DNA of 64,000 nt from Bacteroidaceae bacterium (GCA_017383485.1 JAFNXM010000016.1:1-64000), one strand, 5' to 3'. Shown: positions 7,546 to 16,291, numbered from the stretch's first letter. Notes: generated from the letters alone by a model not told the origin. Program-made: numbers and translations.

Positions 7546-8160
7546 ATGCCCGAACTTTTACCTATTTTCAACGATAAAGGTTGGATCGAAGCAGGATGCG
7601 ACGAGGCCGGGCGCGGATGCTTGGCTGGCAGTGTCTATGCTGCTGCCGTGATATTGCCACCCGACTATAAAAACGAACGGCTGAACGATTCGAAGCAATT
7701 GTCAGCCAAGCGGCGCTATGCCCTGCGCGAAGAAATCGAACGAGATGCCGTAGCGTGGGCACTGGGTGTAGTGACGGCAGAAGAAATCGACCGCATCAAC
7801 ATTCTGAACGCCTCGATTTTGGCGATGCACCGTGCTCTGGATGCACTGAGTGTACGTCCAGAATTTATTATAATAGATGGTAATAGGTTTAAGCCTTATG
7901 AAAAGATCCCTTCGCAAACAGTGGTGAAAGGCGATGGTAAATATCTGAGTATTGCAGCGGCGAGTATTTTGGCGAAGACCTATCGCGATGACTACATGAT
8001 GGCACAGCATCAACTCTATCCCCACTATGCGTGGGACAAGAACGCTGGTTATCCCACAAAAGCTCACCGCGAGGGCATCATCAAGCACGGCATCAGCCCT
8101 ATACATCGTCGTACATTTACGCTGTTGCCCGAGGAAGATTTATTTGGGTTTGACTTTTGA
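7546..8160 (+). CDS. rnhB: ribonuclease HII
   Basis: RNase HII cuts RNA in RNA:DNA hybrids and removes misincorporated ribonucleotides. The 204-aa protein carries the family catalytic set: the acidic pair in CDEAGRGCLAG (about residues 18-28), an Asp in FIIIDGNRF and another in KTYRDDYM, plus the DSKQLS segment. ATG 7546 follows the ybjQ-type gene by 10 nt. Its last codons (GFDF and stop) coincide with the first unit of a 21-bp tandem repeat that runs on into the next gene's leader, so the array may have grown from the rnhB 3' end. Confidence 0.95.
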   Translation: MPELLPIFNDKGWIEAGCDEAGRGCLAGSVYAAAVILPPDYKNERLNDSKQLSAKRRYALREEIERDAVAWALGVVTAEEIDRINILNASILAMHRALDALSVRPEFIIIDGNRFKPYEKIPSQTVVKGDGKYLSIAAASILAKTYRDDYMMAQHQLYPHYAWDKNAGYPTKAHREGIIKHGISPIHRRTFTLLPEEDLFGFDF

Positions 8161-8252
8161 AGTACAGGGTTTGACTTTGGATGTGCCAGGTTTGACTTTT
8201 GACGTGTCAAGTTTGACTTTTGACGTTCCGGGCTTGACTTTTGACGTACTAT
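8148..8252. repeat. 21-bp tandem repeat, five copies
   Basis: Units start at 8148, 8169, 8190, 8211 and 8232. Each begins GTTTGACTTTTGA (GCTTG in the last) followed by eight variable bases. The first unit encodes the end of RnhB; the last ends 9 nt before the ATG of the sensor kinase. The array therefore is the whole intergenic leader. A 21-bp period changes spacing without shifting a reading frame. Confidence 0.9.
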
Positions 8253-8261
8253 AATCTTACT

Positions 8262-9266
8262 ATGAGAAAAAACTTTACACTTTGGCTTAGCCTCAGTATA
8301 TTGACCTTTATCCTGTATGACGTCGTCTGGATGTTAGTCGACTATCAAAATACAGGATATTTTTTCGATAATAAATGGGTAGACCTAGGTTATAATCTAC
8401 TCTTTTCATCATTCTTCTCTGGTATCAGTTTGATGATTGGCGACCAACTCGTACGCCATTTTTATCACGGCAAAACCTACAAATTCGTTTTTCTCGTAGG
8501 ATTTGTCCTTGTCTTTTTGAATATTTTCTTTGCTTTGGTTGTAGAGCAACTGACCACCGTGATATTTGACAAGAGACAAACGTTCGAGCGTGTATGTGAA
8601 AGTGCATACTCATTTGGTCTGATTTCATCGCTCTCCACCCTAATTTATGTCACGCACGCCTACCACAAGCGCATCGTTCAGGACAACGAGGAAAAAGTAG
8701 CATTGAAACTGCGCAATCTGAAGATGCAACTCGACCCCCACTTCCTGTTCAACAGCCTCAGCGTATTGAGCGGTCTGATCAGTATTGATCCTGTTTTAGC
8801 AGAACGTTTCACCGTGCGATTAGCACGTGTGTACCGTTCTTTTATCAAGAGTATCGACAGTGAATATTTAGATCTCGAGGAATCCCTGTCGCTGGCCACA
8901 GATTATATGGAACTGATGAAAGTGCGCTTCCCATTTATTTCCTTCAAGATTCAACCATTCGAGTTCAGATGCAACGAATACCTCGTTTCGCTCAGTTTGC
9001 AAATCATTTTGGAAAACGCCGTGAAGCATAATACAAGTAGTGCCGAACAACCTATAGAAGTGATCATCGAGCGCCAAGAAGACAGACTCGTGATAAGCAA
9101 TAATCGTACACACACCACACGTCGCAAAAGTGACATTATCCCCTCGATGGGACTAGGCTTGTCTAATCTGAAAGACCGCACACGCCTGCTGTGTGGCAAA
9201 GACCTTCTGGTTGTACAAGATGAAGCACATTTCGAAGTCAGTATTCCTATTATCACAGGTAATTAG
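8262..9266 (+). CDS. LytS/YehU-type sensor histidine kinase
   Basis: The 334-aa protein has four hydrophobic segments in its first 140 residues and then a His_kinase domain. The phosphoacceptor is in QLDPHFLFNSLS, and an ATPase part includes ILENAVKHN (N box) and MGLGLSNLKDRTRLL (G box). This is the LytS family, which pairs with LytTR regulators. ATG 8262 is used instead of an in-frame TTG at 8241 that falls in the repeat array. The partner regulator starts 86 nt downstream. The signal sensed is unknown; no extracytoplasmic domain is evident, so it may sense within the membrane. Confidence 0.9.
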   Translation: MRKNFTLWLSLSILTFILYDVVWMLVDYQNTGYFFDNKWVDLGYNLLFSSFFSGISLMIGDQLVRHFYHGKTYKFVFLVGFVLVFLNIFFALVVEQLTTVIFDKRQTFERVCESAYSFGLISSLSTLIYVTHAYHKRIVQDNEEKVALKLRNLKMQLDPHFLFNSLSVLSGLISIDPVLAERFTVRLARVYRSFIKSIDSEYLDLEESLSLATDYMELMKVRFPFISFKIQPFEFRCNEYLVSLSLQIILENAVKHNTSSAEQPIEVIIERQEDRLVISNNRTHTTRRKSDIIPSMGLGLSNLKDRTRLLCGKDLLVVQDEAHFEVSIPIITGN

Positions 9267-9352
9267 GTATACTGGTTGCAGATTTTCCGAGGCCCCAATC
9301 ACCACATATGAATATCCCCACATCCATATAAAAACCGTTGTAGAAACATACT

Positions 9353-10093
9353 ATGAAAAAGATATTGATCATCGAGGACGAATGGATTAGCGCCAAACGC
9401 CTGGAGAAACAATTGAAAGATATCGATGATACACTACAAATCGACGGACCGCTGAAGTCTGTCGAAGAAGTCATCGCCTGCCTCAAGAAACACAACGAAT
9501 ATGACTTGATATTCTCGGACATCCGATTGATTGACGGAGATATATTCAGTGCTTTCCGCGAGGTAACCCCCAAATGTTTCGTCATCTTCACCACTTCATA
9601 CGACGAATACGCTATGCAAGCCATCAAGAGCAATGGCGTAGACTACCTGCTGAAACCTATCGACGAGGAGGAACTGCGTGCTGCGATCAACAAGGTAATG
9701 CAACTGTCTGCCACTTCGGCGTCGACACAATCCCTTGGCTCGGCAAAATCCTGCTACCGCGAGCGTTTCCTGGCTTACAAGCAGGACGAACTGGTTCCTA
9801 TCCCCGCCGCCGACATATTGTATTTCTACAAAGACGATCGCAAGATATCGCTACGCACCCAGGATGGCGGTGCCTATACACTGGGTCTGACTATGCAGGA
9901 ACTCGAGGAGCAGCTCTGCCCCCAAACCTTCTTTCGCATCAACCGTCAATATATCGTCAATATCAAGGGTATCAAGAAAATTTCGCTTTACTTCAATTCA
10001 AAACTTCTGGTTAAGTTGCATCAATGCGACGACCAGGAAATCATCGTCAGCAAGGAGCGTGCCACAATGTTCAAGGAATGGCTTGACAAATAG
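9353..10093 (+). CDS. LytTR-family response regulator
   Basis: The 246-aa protein has a receiver domain (about residues 1-120) with the acidic pair IIEDE, the phosphorylated Asp in LIFSDIRLIDGD (about 55) and the Lys in YLLKPID. A LytTR DNA-binding domain follows (about 145-246), with FLAYKQDELVPIPAADILYF, a central FFRINRQYIVNIKGI and a Glu/Lys-rich end. It would be phosphorylated by the upstream LytS-like kinase and bind direct-repeat sites. No target operon is obvious; the 786 nt downstream are non-coding. Confidence 0.92.
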   Translation: MKKILIIEDEWISAKRLEKQLKDIDDTLQIDGPLKSVEEVIACLKKHNEYDLIFSDIRLIDGDIFSAFREVTPKCFVIFTTSYDEYAMQAIKSNGVDYLLKPIDEEELRAAINKVMQLSATSASTQSLGSAKSCYRERFLAYKQDELVPIPAADILYFYKDDRKISLRTQDGGAYTLGLTMQELEEQLCPQTFFRINRQYIVNIKGIKKISLYFNSKLLVKLHQCDDQEIIVSKERATMFKEWLDK

Positions 10094-10687
10094 CCAATGT
10101 GTGGCGGACAATAAGTATAATTTGGACGTGGTGAACTGCCATTTGTAGATATCTTAGGAAAGATTTTATTCTGCAACTTCGCGCCGACGCTTGCACACTT
10201 TGCGCACGGATTTTTCCGTTTCACGTCATTTGAGGTTTTACTATTCTTCGGATTACACTAATATTGCAGTGTATTTACGTAGTTTTTCTTCATCAAGGGT
10301 TACCAATGCGCACGGTAGGGAAGATTCTGCGAAGTACATATAGTGCTCATAGATATGCCATATGTACTATTTAGTATTCACTGCGGCGAGAAAACCATTT
10401 AGGCTTTTTCATAATGTAACACATCACTTCCCACTGTGTGCACCCTTGGTAATCTAGACTCTGTGGGTTGAGGGTAAACATGTAGAGTAAGTGAGGAATT
10501 GTGCATATACAAATAGGGAAACATTTTTTTTAAGAGTGAATAATGTTTGGTATCCGTCTGTTTCTATTTTGTAGAGATCGGCGGATATTTTTTGTTATAT
10601 ATTGGGGAAACAAGGTTTGTGGAATATCGTGATGAGCCTTATGTCTTTGTGTGTCGGTGTAGTGTATGATTTTAGGGCAAAGATAAA
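10094..10687. other. non-coding stretch after the two-component genes
   Basis: No convincing reading frame, tRNA or mobile element is visible. Around 10171-10193 there is a GCAACTTCGCGCCGACGC segment resembling the degenerate second core of repeat R5, so a decayed repeat copy is possible. The rest is AT-rich without strong dyads. It separates the two-component genes from a convergent sigma-factor operon. Confidence 0.4.
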
Positions 10688-10721
10688 GGGGAAGCATCTC
10701 TGGGTTGAGAAGTGCTTCCCC
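10688..10721 (-). terminator. hairpin terminator, distal to the DUF4252 gene
   Basis: GGGGAAGCA (10688-10696) pairs perfectly with TGCTTCCCC (10713-10721), with an inner CTC/GAG pairing. On the minus strand it is followed by TTTATCTTTG. It could be the final terminator of the sigma-factor operon behind the weaker hairpin at 10799-10828. Confidence 0.55.
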
Positions 10722-10798
10722 GTGTTATCAGGTCTTATCCCACTGGACAAGTGCATTTGAGAGAACTGAAACCTTTACGGCTTCGTAGGTGTTTTAAT

Positions 10799-10828
10799 AA
10801 AGCGAGTAACCATCTAACTCGTTGCTTT
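10799..10828 (-). terminator. bulged hairpin after the DUF4252 gene
   Basis: AAAGC-GAGT (10799-10807) pairs with ACTC and GCTTT (10817-10828) with a 3-nt bulge. On the minus strand the tail is ATTAAAAC, so termination would be weak. Confidence 0.35.
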
Positions 10829-10879
10829 GTCGCGTTTCGACGCAGCCTTATTATATTTAGTATCTATATTCTTCAAATT

Positions 10880-11350
10880 CTAGTGCGACAGGAGTTTGAT
10901 GAAATCCTTCGTCATATATCCCGTCAGATTGATGATGCAGAATGCATCTTCCATCAGGTTGATGTGTACCAGTTCCACAATGATGTCGCCTTTCTTTCTC
11001 AGGTAAATCTGATATGTATCCCCGTAGGCGTAGAGTTTGTATCGCTGGGTGTTGAGCTTGGCTAAATCGACAGCTTTTTCAAAGTTGTCTTGTGCAGGAG
11101 TTTTGCCTTCCGCCCTGACGACTTGTAGTGTTCTGATTTGCCTCAGGATACTCTTCAACTCGTCGTCTTGTTCTACCTCCTCGCGATTGATCATGTGCTT
11201 CATCATATCGGGGCTGATGGTCTGGCACACCAATGTTGTATCCTGGCCAGCATACAGCAACATGTATTGAGTGGCAAAGTCTCGTTCCTGCTGAGCTGAT
11301 GCAATCAGGGGTAGACATAGTAGCAATAGTGCAAATAGCGCCTTTTTCAT
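10880..11350 (-). CDS. DUF4252-type secreted protein
   Basis: This 156-aa protein has a signal peptide (MKKALFALLLLCLPLIASAQ, cleaved after AQ) and a compact body containing ILRQIRTLQVVRAEG and YLRKKGDIIVELVHINL. These match the DUF4252 family common in Bacteroidales, of unknown function and probably periplasmic. It is the last gene of a three-gene operon behind an ECF sigma factor and a membrane-anchored regulator-like protein. That neighbourhood is the usual one for the family and suggests it is part of the stress response the sigma factor controls. Confidence 0.8.
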   Translation of the reverse strand: MKKALFALLLLCLPLIASAQQERDFATQYMLLYAGQDTTLVCQTISPDMMKHMINREEVEQDDELKSILRQIRTLQVVRAEGKTPAQDNFEKAVDLAKLNTQRYKLYAYGDTYQIYLRKKGDIIVELVHINLMEDAFCIINLTGYMTKDFIKLLSH

Positions 11351-11380
11351 TTCGCGGTATTGTGGGTACGGAATGACGGA

Positions 11381-11917
11381 TTATTTTGTTTTGGTTTGGG
11401 CTGAATCTACGACCACCAGGTCAGCGTCCTTCAGGCTATTCCCAATTGTATTCAATCCCTTCAGACTGAACTCTAATGCCTCGTCTACTTCTGATTTTGT
11501 GAAGGAGTCTTTGTACGAGTTGCTATTGTAGTCCCAAGTCTGAACTTCATCTTTCTGTTCAAACAACTCCTGTGCGGCCGAACCTATCAGTACGACGATT
11601 GCCACAGAGGCTGCTGCGCGGAAGAAGGGACGCAGGCGGTAAATTGTGCTGGTGCGCTGAGCACGAACCTCGATTTTTGCAGTGGTGTCCTTGGTGTCTT
11701 GTTCGCCCACCAATTTCAGCATTTTTTTGTCGAAGTCTTCACCGAGGACTTCTACTCCTCCAGCCACTTCCATGTATTCGAACAGCGACTTGTATTGCGC
11801 CAGATGAGCGGGCACCTCTTCTTGTGTGAAGAAGGCGTGCAGGATGCTTTCCTCTGCAGCAGAGGTCTGGCATTCCCAGTAGCGTTCCAGTAATTGTTCG
11901 ATATATTTATAATCCAT
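11381..11917 (-). CDS. putative anti-sigma factor, single-pass membrane protein
   Basis: The 178-aa protein has a cytoplasmic N-terminal half (about residues 1-95) with an acidic WECQTSAAEESILHAFF stretch typical of the zinc-free anti-sigma-like domain in Bacteroidetes. One membrane segment follows (about 98-118, FFRAAASVAIVVLIGSAA), then a periplasmic tail. It overlaps the upstream sigma-factor gene by 11 nt, so the two are translationally coupled. The pairing and topology point to an anti-sigma role. This is inferred from context; sequence similarity alone is weak. Confidence 0.65.
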   Translation of the reverse strand: MDYKYIEQLLERYWECQTSAAEESILHAFFTQEEVPAHLAQYKSLFEYMEVAGGVEVLGEDFDKKMLKLVGEQDTKDTTAKIEVRAQRTSTIYRLRPFFRAAASVAIVVLIGSAAQELFEQKDEVQTWDYNSNSYKDSFTKSEVDEALEFSLKGLNTIGNSLKDADLVVVDSAQTKTK

Positions 11918-12419
11918 GACTTTCGATTTTTTGATATTGTTGGCGGAGCAATTGTCTTGCGCGGTGATGCGTCACCTTGACGTTTTCTTCTGTCATCTCG
12001 AGGATTTGTGCCGTCTCGCGTACGCTTTTTCCTTCGATATCCCTCAGTTGCAGAATGGTCCTGAGTCGTTCGGGCAGTTGGTTGAACAGGCGGTGTACGT
12101 GCCTCAGTCGTTCGTCTCGTTCCAACCGTTCGTCGGGCAGTGGGCTGGCATCGGCGGTTTCTATCGGATTTTCGTCGAGTGATAGGTGCTGTGCGTCGCG
12201 CTTTTCCCGTCGGTCGAGTGCCAGGTTTCTGCAGATGGTCATGCAGTAGGCTTCGATAGAGTCGACTTTCTCGAGTTCGTCGCGCCGTTGCCAGGCTCTG
12301 ACGAGTGTATCCTGCGTCACGTCCTCTGCTTCCGCGCTATCGAGAGTGATACGCAGAGCCAACCTGAAGAGTTTGTTCTTCAAAGGCAAGAGGTCGTATC
12401 TGAAGTCGATCTTTTTCAT
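11907..12419 (-). CDS. ECF-type RNA polymerase sigma factor
   Basis: The 170-aa protein has sigma-70 region 2 (about residues 10-80; LALRITLDSAEAEDVTQDTLVRAW and AYCMTICRNLALD) and region 4 (about 105-160; LPERLRTILQLRDIEG followed by the HTH SVRETAQILEMTEENVKVTHHRAR). It lacks regions 1 and 3, as ECF sigmas do. It directs RNA polymerase to a specific regulon and should be held in check by the overlapping membrane protein. It is first in the operon; 130 nt separate it from the methyltransferase gene upstream. Confidence 0.92.
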   Translation of the reverse strand: MKKIDFRYDLLPLKNKLFRLALRITLDSAEAEDVTQDTLVRAWQRRDELEKVDSIEAYCMTICRNLALDRREKRDAQHLSLDENPIETADASPLPDERLERDERLRHVHRLFNQLPERLRTILQLRDIEGKSVRETAQILEMTEENVKVTHHRARQLLRQQYQKIESHGL

Positions 12420-12552
12420 TGCTCTCTATAGTTAAGACGGACAAGTGACGGAAAGGTTACAAAAAAAGTGAGTTTTTTTTATTTTTTTTCGGGAAAGGCG
12501 CTTTTTCTTCATTTTTTCTGCCTTTGAAGCCGTAGAAGATGGCGCCTTGGTG

Positions 12553-13623
12553 CTATTTGCAGTCGACCACCTTTTGTGTGGCGATGATGACGTGGCGCTC
12601 ATTGTATAATGTCGTAGCAAACCAGTAGTCGTCGCCGCCGTCGCGCAGTTTGAAACGTTTGCGCAGTTCGGCCACAGTGCCGGGGAAATTGCGCGCGGCC
12701 AGGTTGGCTTGCTTCGTTGCGGCGAGCAGGGGACGAATCTCGCGCTTGCCGAAACCGCTGACGGTATGTACGCGAAAGGCCCTGCCAGGAAAATCCTCCA
12801 CCAGGTGGTCTGCGGTGTAGAGATGGCTGTTGGGATGAAGTTTTTCCAGACCAAAGCGCTCGCTCATCAGACGAAATGCACCCGCTTTGAGCACTGCTGC
12901 CCCTGGTTCGTACAGGTATGTCTTTACCTCGTCGGTATATTTTACGGCAGCCATACTTTCTGCGTTGGCATCAAAGGAAAAGTCGTAGCGGTCGTCGTGG
13001 CAAATGATTTGTGTGCCGCCTTCTGTGCTGGGATAAACCAGTAGTAATTCCTTGCACTCGCCTCCGACAGACACGATGTGTACTTCTTTTGCAGGCCCCA
13101 GGGATTGCATGGCGCGGGTAATGTCCAGCATGGGCGAGAGTTTGATCACGACGTGCTTTGCCTTGTCCAGCAGTGCTGGCATCAGTTCTGCGGCATTGGG
13201 GGTACAATCTTCGACCAGCAACACCTTGCGCCCCACGTCAGAACGGCGGGCGGGGTCCAAGTAGATCAAATCCTGTGGTGGCAGGGTGGGTAGTATTTCC
13301 TCGGCCACGCCGTTGACCACGTCCACTGCCTTGACACCAAGCAGGGGGAAATTATGCTGTGCTATGCGGCACAGTTCTGCGCTCTGCTCCACATAGGTGC
13401 CGTGCTTGAATGTGGGAGCAAGGGTAGAAAAATCTACGCCAAATCCGCCCGTCAAGTCGGTCATTTCATTGCCGCCTTGGGGAAAGAGGCGCTGGATCAC
13501 TTCCCTTTTGTACAGGGCCGCCTTTTCGCTGGAACATTGCTCCATCGAAATCGACGGCGGAGCGATTATTCCATCGATCTCGGCCCATCGTGGCAATTTC
13601 TTGGCAAGTGGTGATTGTTTCAT
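12553..13623 (-). CDS. class I SAM-dependent methyltransferase with THUMP-like C-terminal domain
   Basis: The 356-aa protein has a Rossmann methyltransferase core with motif I DLTGGFGVDFSTL (about residue 55) and motif IV DLIYLDPARR. A C-terminal THUMP-like part follows (about 260-355, ADHLVEDFPGRAFRVH and PLLAATKQANLAARNFPGT). Such proteins are widespread in Bacteroidetes; the substrate is unknown, probably RNA. ATG 13623 is chosen because the sequence before it is not family-like and a -7 box lies at 13714-13721. In relatives I recall about 30 extra residues before the LPRWAEIDGI segment, so this N-terminus looks short. Confidence 0.75.
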   Translation of the reverse strand: MKQSPLAKKLPRWAEIDGIIAPPSISMEQCSSEKAALYKREVIQRLFPQGGNEMTDLTGGFGVDFSTLAPTFKHGTYVEQSAELCRIAQHNFPLLGVKAVDVVNGVAEEILPTLPPQDLIYLDPARRSDVGRKVLLVEDCTPNAAELMPALLDKAKHVVIKLSPMLDITRAMQSLGPAKEVHIVSVGGECKELLLVYPSTEGGTQIICHDDRYDFSFDANAESMAAVKYTDEVKTYLYEPGAAVLKAGAFRLMSERFGLEKLHPNSHLYTADHLVEDFPGRAFRVHTVSGFGKREIRPLLAATKQANLAARNFPGTVAELRKRFKLRDGGDDYWFATTLYNERHVIIATQKVVDCK

Positions 13624-13713
13624 GTCAAGGAGGATATATAGTTGAAGTGGTAGAGTGGGGCAGAGGAACTTGTCGGGAATCCTCTCGTTAGAAGGTCTTT
13701 TTACCACTAATTG

Positions 13714-13721
13714 CAAATATA
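13714..13721 (-). promoter_or_regulatory. -7 element of the methyltransferase gene
   Basis: On the minus strand this reads TATATTTG followed by CA, matching TAnnTTTG, about 90 nt before the ATG at 13623. It supports a start downstream of it rather than the longer frame. Confidence 0.45.
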
Positions 13722-13725
13722 GCAA

Positions 13726-14093
13726 GAACTAGCGTAAAAATGGCAGAATGAGGGCAAAATGTGATAAGTGGTTGGTACATATACCATTTTTGTGTTACCT
13801 CACCATATTATTAAATTCGGCAAAAAGAGCCGAATATGGTGGGTATTAGAGAAAGAATTGCTACCTATCCGTTGCCTTTTTATGGAAGAGAAAGTTGGTA
13901 GAAACAGCATCTTTAATCTCATATGAGAACCTAATCATAACACAAAGGATGCATATTCTTCAATAATCTTGCTATAGTACACCTTGCTATGAAGATTTAT
14001 ATTATTTACTTTTATATTATTTATTTAGTAGCTAGGTGTTGCGTACTTCTTTCTTCATAATCGTGTGTGTTTCGGTAAATGTATAAATAAAAA
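13726..14093. other. AT-rich non-coding stretch with one dyad
   Basis: No gene is visible. A hairpin at 13802-13840 has inner arms ATTCGGC (13815-13821) and GCCGAAT (13829-13835) and outer ACCAT/ATGGT; it lacks a T tail. The stretch marks a drop in GC at the edge of the restriction-modification operon. Confidence 0.5.
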
Positions 14094-14123
14094 ATTACAG
14101 AGTTCGTTTTTGAACCCTGTAAT
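14094..14123 (-). terminator. intrinsic terminator of the restriction-modification operon
   Basis: ATTACAGAGTTC (14094-14105) pairs with GAACCCTGTAAT (14112-14123) with one mismatch and a 6-nt loop. On the minus strand it is followed by TTTTTTATTTATAC, a classic rho-independent layout 45 nt after the methyltransferase stop. Confidence 0.85.
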
Positions 14124-14168
14124 CTCTATTTACACAAAATTATAGATAGCCCCTATTTCTGAAAAAGA

Positions 14169-15389
14169 TTATATTTCTTTGAATAGGTCATAAGTTACCA
14201 ATGATTTATCTACTGAATCATTTACGGTTTTCGATGTAGATATAGTTTTTTCCTCTTCAAACAGATTCATTACAACAGGAACTCTCTGTTTCTTCTTAAC
14301 GTAATCGCCCATAGGTTTACTACCGTTCTTGAACCGTTCGGTAATAGTAGAAATCGCTTCGTCGCCTATATCCACTCCAATCCATTGGCGCCCCAGTTCT
14401 TCAGCAGCTACAAGTGTCGTACCTGAACCTGCAAAACAATCCAACACAAGGTCTCCTGGGCGTGAAGATGTTTCAACGATTCTCTTCAACATATCAATAT
14501 TCTTTTCTGTAGGGTAGCCAGTAATGAGTGTATTTTGGTTATTGACATCCAAATAATCAAGCCAAATATCCTGCACGGGTACTCCGTTGCTTTGGTCTAG
14601 ATATACTTTGCGTCGTGGATTACCATTCCCAGACCAATAAATTTCACCATTCGCATCCATTTCATCCAACCTGTCTGGTGTAAACTGCCAATGTTTACCT
14701 TCGGGTGGCATCATTCCACGCCAAGGCATCCCTGTAGCTCCATTACGAGTGCCCGGTGCATGAACAGGAACCTTTTTGTACCTACGTCCTGTACCTTCTT
14801 CGATGTATGGATACTCCTTCAGCATTTTTTCATCATCCCATGCTTCGTATGGGCGATTCCAAACAGGTCTTTCTGTCTTGGTATAAAATAGAATGAAATC
14901 CGAAATATTCCCGTATGTCTTACGGGTAAAGTTTTTCGACTTGCATTTCTTTCGGGTTATCATTCCTTTGAAGTTCTGCATCCCAAAGATTTCATCCATC
15001 ATAACCTTAACATGAAACACCATATTGCTGTCAAGGTGAACGTAAATGGAACCTTCGTCAGATAATAGACGGTGCAACAACTCCAAACGTTTACGCATAA
15101 ATTCCAAATAACCGTTTATCGAAAAACGGTCATTATAAGCGTGTTTAAAATCACGTGTTTCAAACGCTCCACCAGTGTTGTATGGAGGGTCGATATATAC
15201 AAGTGTAACCTTTCCGCATACATTTTTATCATAAAGCAAAATATTAAGCACATCAATATTATCCGCATGGTAAAGACGCTTGACACCTTTACCTTGATGC
15301 CATGCTGCTTGATGAAATTGCACATCGGCTTTAGGCGCAAATTTCAGAGGTTGAATCTGCTGGTCTGTTGGAATTATTCCTACTGCCAT
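14169..15389 (-). CDS. site-specific DNA methyltransferase (beta-class, amino-group)
   Basis: The 406-aa protein carries the catalytic motif IV DPPYNTGG (about residues 67-74) before the SAM-binding motif I LDCFAGSGTTLVAAEELGR (about 320). This order defines the beta class, which methylates N6 of adenine or N4 of cytosine. The DPPY form favours adenine. A ~200-residue target-recognition insert lies between them. It follows the putative endonuclease gene by 8 nt in one operon and would protect host DNA. The target sequence cannot be read from the protein. Base use is more AT-rich than in neighbours, consistent with transfer. Confidence 0.9.
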   Translation of the reverse strand: MAVGIIPTDQQIQPLKFAPKADVQFHQAAWHQGKGVKRLYHADNIDVLNILLYDKNVCGKVTLVYIDPPYNTGGAFETRDFKHAYNDRFSINGYLEFMRKRLELLHRLLSDEGSIYVHLDSNMVFHVKVMMDEIFGMQNFKGMITRKKCKSKNFTRKTYGNISDFILFYTKTERPVWNRPYEAWDDEKMLKEYPYIEEGTGRRYKKVPVHAPGTRNGATGMPWRGMMPPEGKHWQFTPDRLDEMDANGEIYWSGNGNPRRKVYLDQSNGVPVQDIWLDYLDVNNQNTLITGYPTEKNIDMLKRIVETSSRPGDLVLDCFAGSGTTLVAAEELGRQWIGVDIGDEAISTITERFKNGSKPMGDYVKKKQRVPVVMNLFEEEKTISTSKTVNDSVDKSLVTYDLFKEI

Positions 15390-15397
15390 ATCCTTAA

Positions 15398-16261
15398 TTA
15401 CTTAGTTAACCAATTGGCTGTTAAACGTTCATTAAACATACGCAAGGTAAGCACCATCACTTTGTCAGGATTGATTCTTTCAAGGTTTGAATAATCATTC
15501 CACATGGAGCCCAGCAACAAACCTGGACCATCATTTACAAAAATGACCTTTGTCGGCAAATTATGCTCATTCGTATATTGAAGTATTTCCTTGGCGCAAT
15601 TTGAATAACCTCCCGTACGGTCGTCTTCCTGTGCACCACCTCTGTCGCCGTCATAGCGCGCAAGTCCAATAGCCAACACATTACCCATTCTATCTTTTAT
15701 CACAAAATCAACAGGTCGCGTCGGATTAGGGTAGTCTGAAAAAACATGTTGAAGCTGAATATCTGCTCCAGCTCTTACAGGCCCTTCTATGTTGAAATCC
15801 GGGAATGTTGCCCTGAACATATCAAAGAAACGCTCAGTCAAATCATATCCTTTCTGGCCTCTGTCTTTATATTCCCAAAGTACTGCACATAGAGCTTCGT
15901 CAGGCAAGGGACGGCTTGAAAAAGCGGCCTGCGCTTTATCTACGCTTCTGAAATTCTTGCCATATTGTTTACAAACCATTGGAATCATAGACTTTTTCTT
16001 GAGCATTTCCACGGGGGGCTGTGGAGAAACGTATTTGCGAAACACACGATAAAGTTGTACTCGCATCCATTGTTGCTTGACATCCGTTATCTGTTTTAAC
16101 AAACGTTCCGAAGATTCAGATGATTTCAACAATTGCCCGAACAAAACCAACACAGGCTTATACAATTCACAAGCATCAGTCAAAATATCTGGATAAAATT
16201 CACCGCCCGCCATAGTTATCCAATTTGGGGCATCACTTTTATATTCAGCAAATGTTTTCAT
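15398..16261 (-). CDS. putative type II restriction endonuclease
   Basis: The 287-aa protein has no clear common domain. Context (first gene of an operon with a DNA methyltransferase 8 nt downstream, shared terminator) makes it the likely cognate nuclease. A candidate catalytic segment is RPVDFVIKDRMGN with LAIGLARYDGDRGG shortly after, about residues 190-220. That resembles a PD-(D/E)XK core in which the usual E-x-K is not plain. An Asp/Arg-rich AQEDDRTGGYSN follows. No controller protein or Vsr gene is visible. The nuclease-first order is unusual enough that expression timing would need translational or promoter control. Confidence 0.65.
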   Translation of the reverse strand: MKTFAEYKSDAPNWITMAGGEFYPDILTDACELYKPVLVLFGQLLKSSESSERLLKQITDVKQQWMRVQLYRVFRKYVSPQPPVEMLKKKSMIPMVCKQYGKNFRSVDKAQAAFSSRPLPDEALCAVLWEYKDRGQKGYDLTERFFDMFRATFPDFNIEGPVRAGADIQLQHVFSDYPNPTRPVDFVIKDRMGNVLAIGLARYDGDRGGAQEDDRTGGYSNCAKEILQYTNEHNLPTKVIFVNDGPGLLLGSMWNDYSNLERINPDKVMVLTLRMFNERLTANWLTK

Positions 16262-16283
16262 ATCTCACATCTATTTATCCTTG

Positions 16284-16291
16284 CAAAATTA
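16284..16291 (-). promoter_or_regulatory. -7 element of the restriction-modification operon
   Basis: On the minus strand this reads TAATTTTG followed by CA, matching TAnnTTTG, only about 23 nt before the nuclease ATG. The transcript leader would be about 15 nt. Confidence 0.4.

Noticed and set aside
8027..8254. 75-aa plus-strand frame containing GLTFDV repeats
   Set aside because: Its repeats only reflect the 21-bp tandem DNA array; the frame begins inside rnhB and has no start signal.
12432..12854. 140-aa minus-strand frame overlapping the methyltransferase 3' end
   Set aside because: It is the +1 shadow of the methyltransferase and its low-complexity 3' flank.
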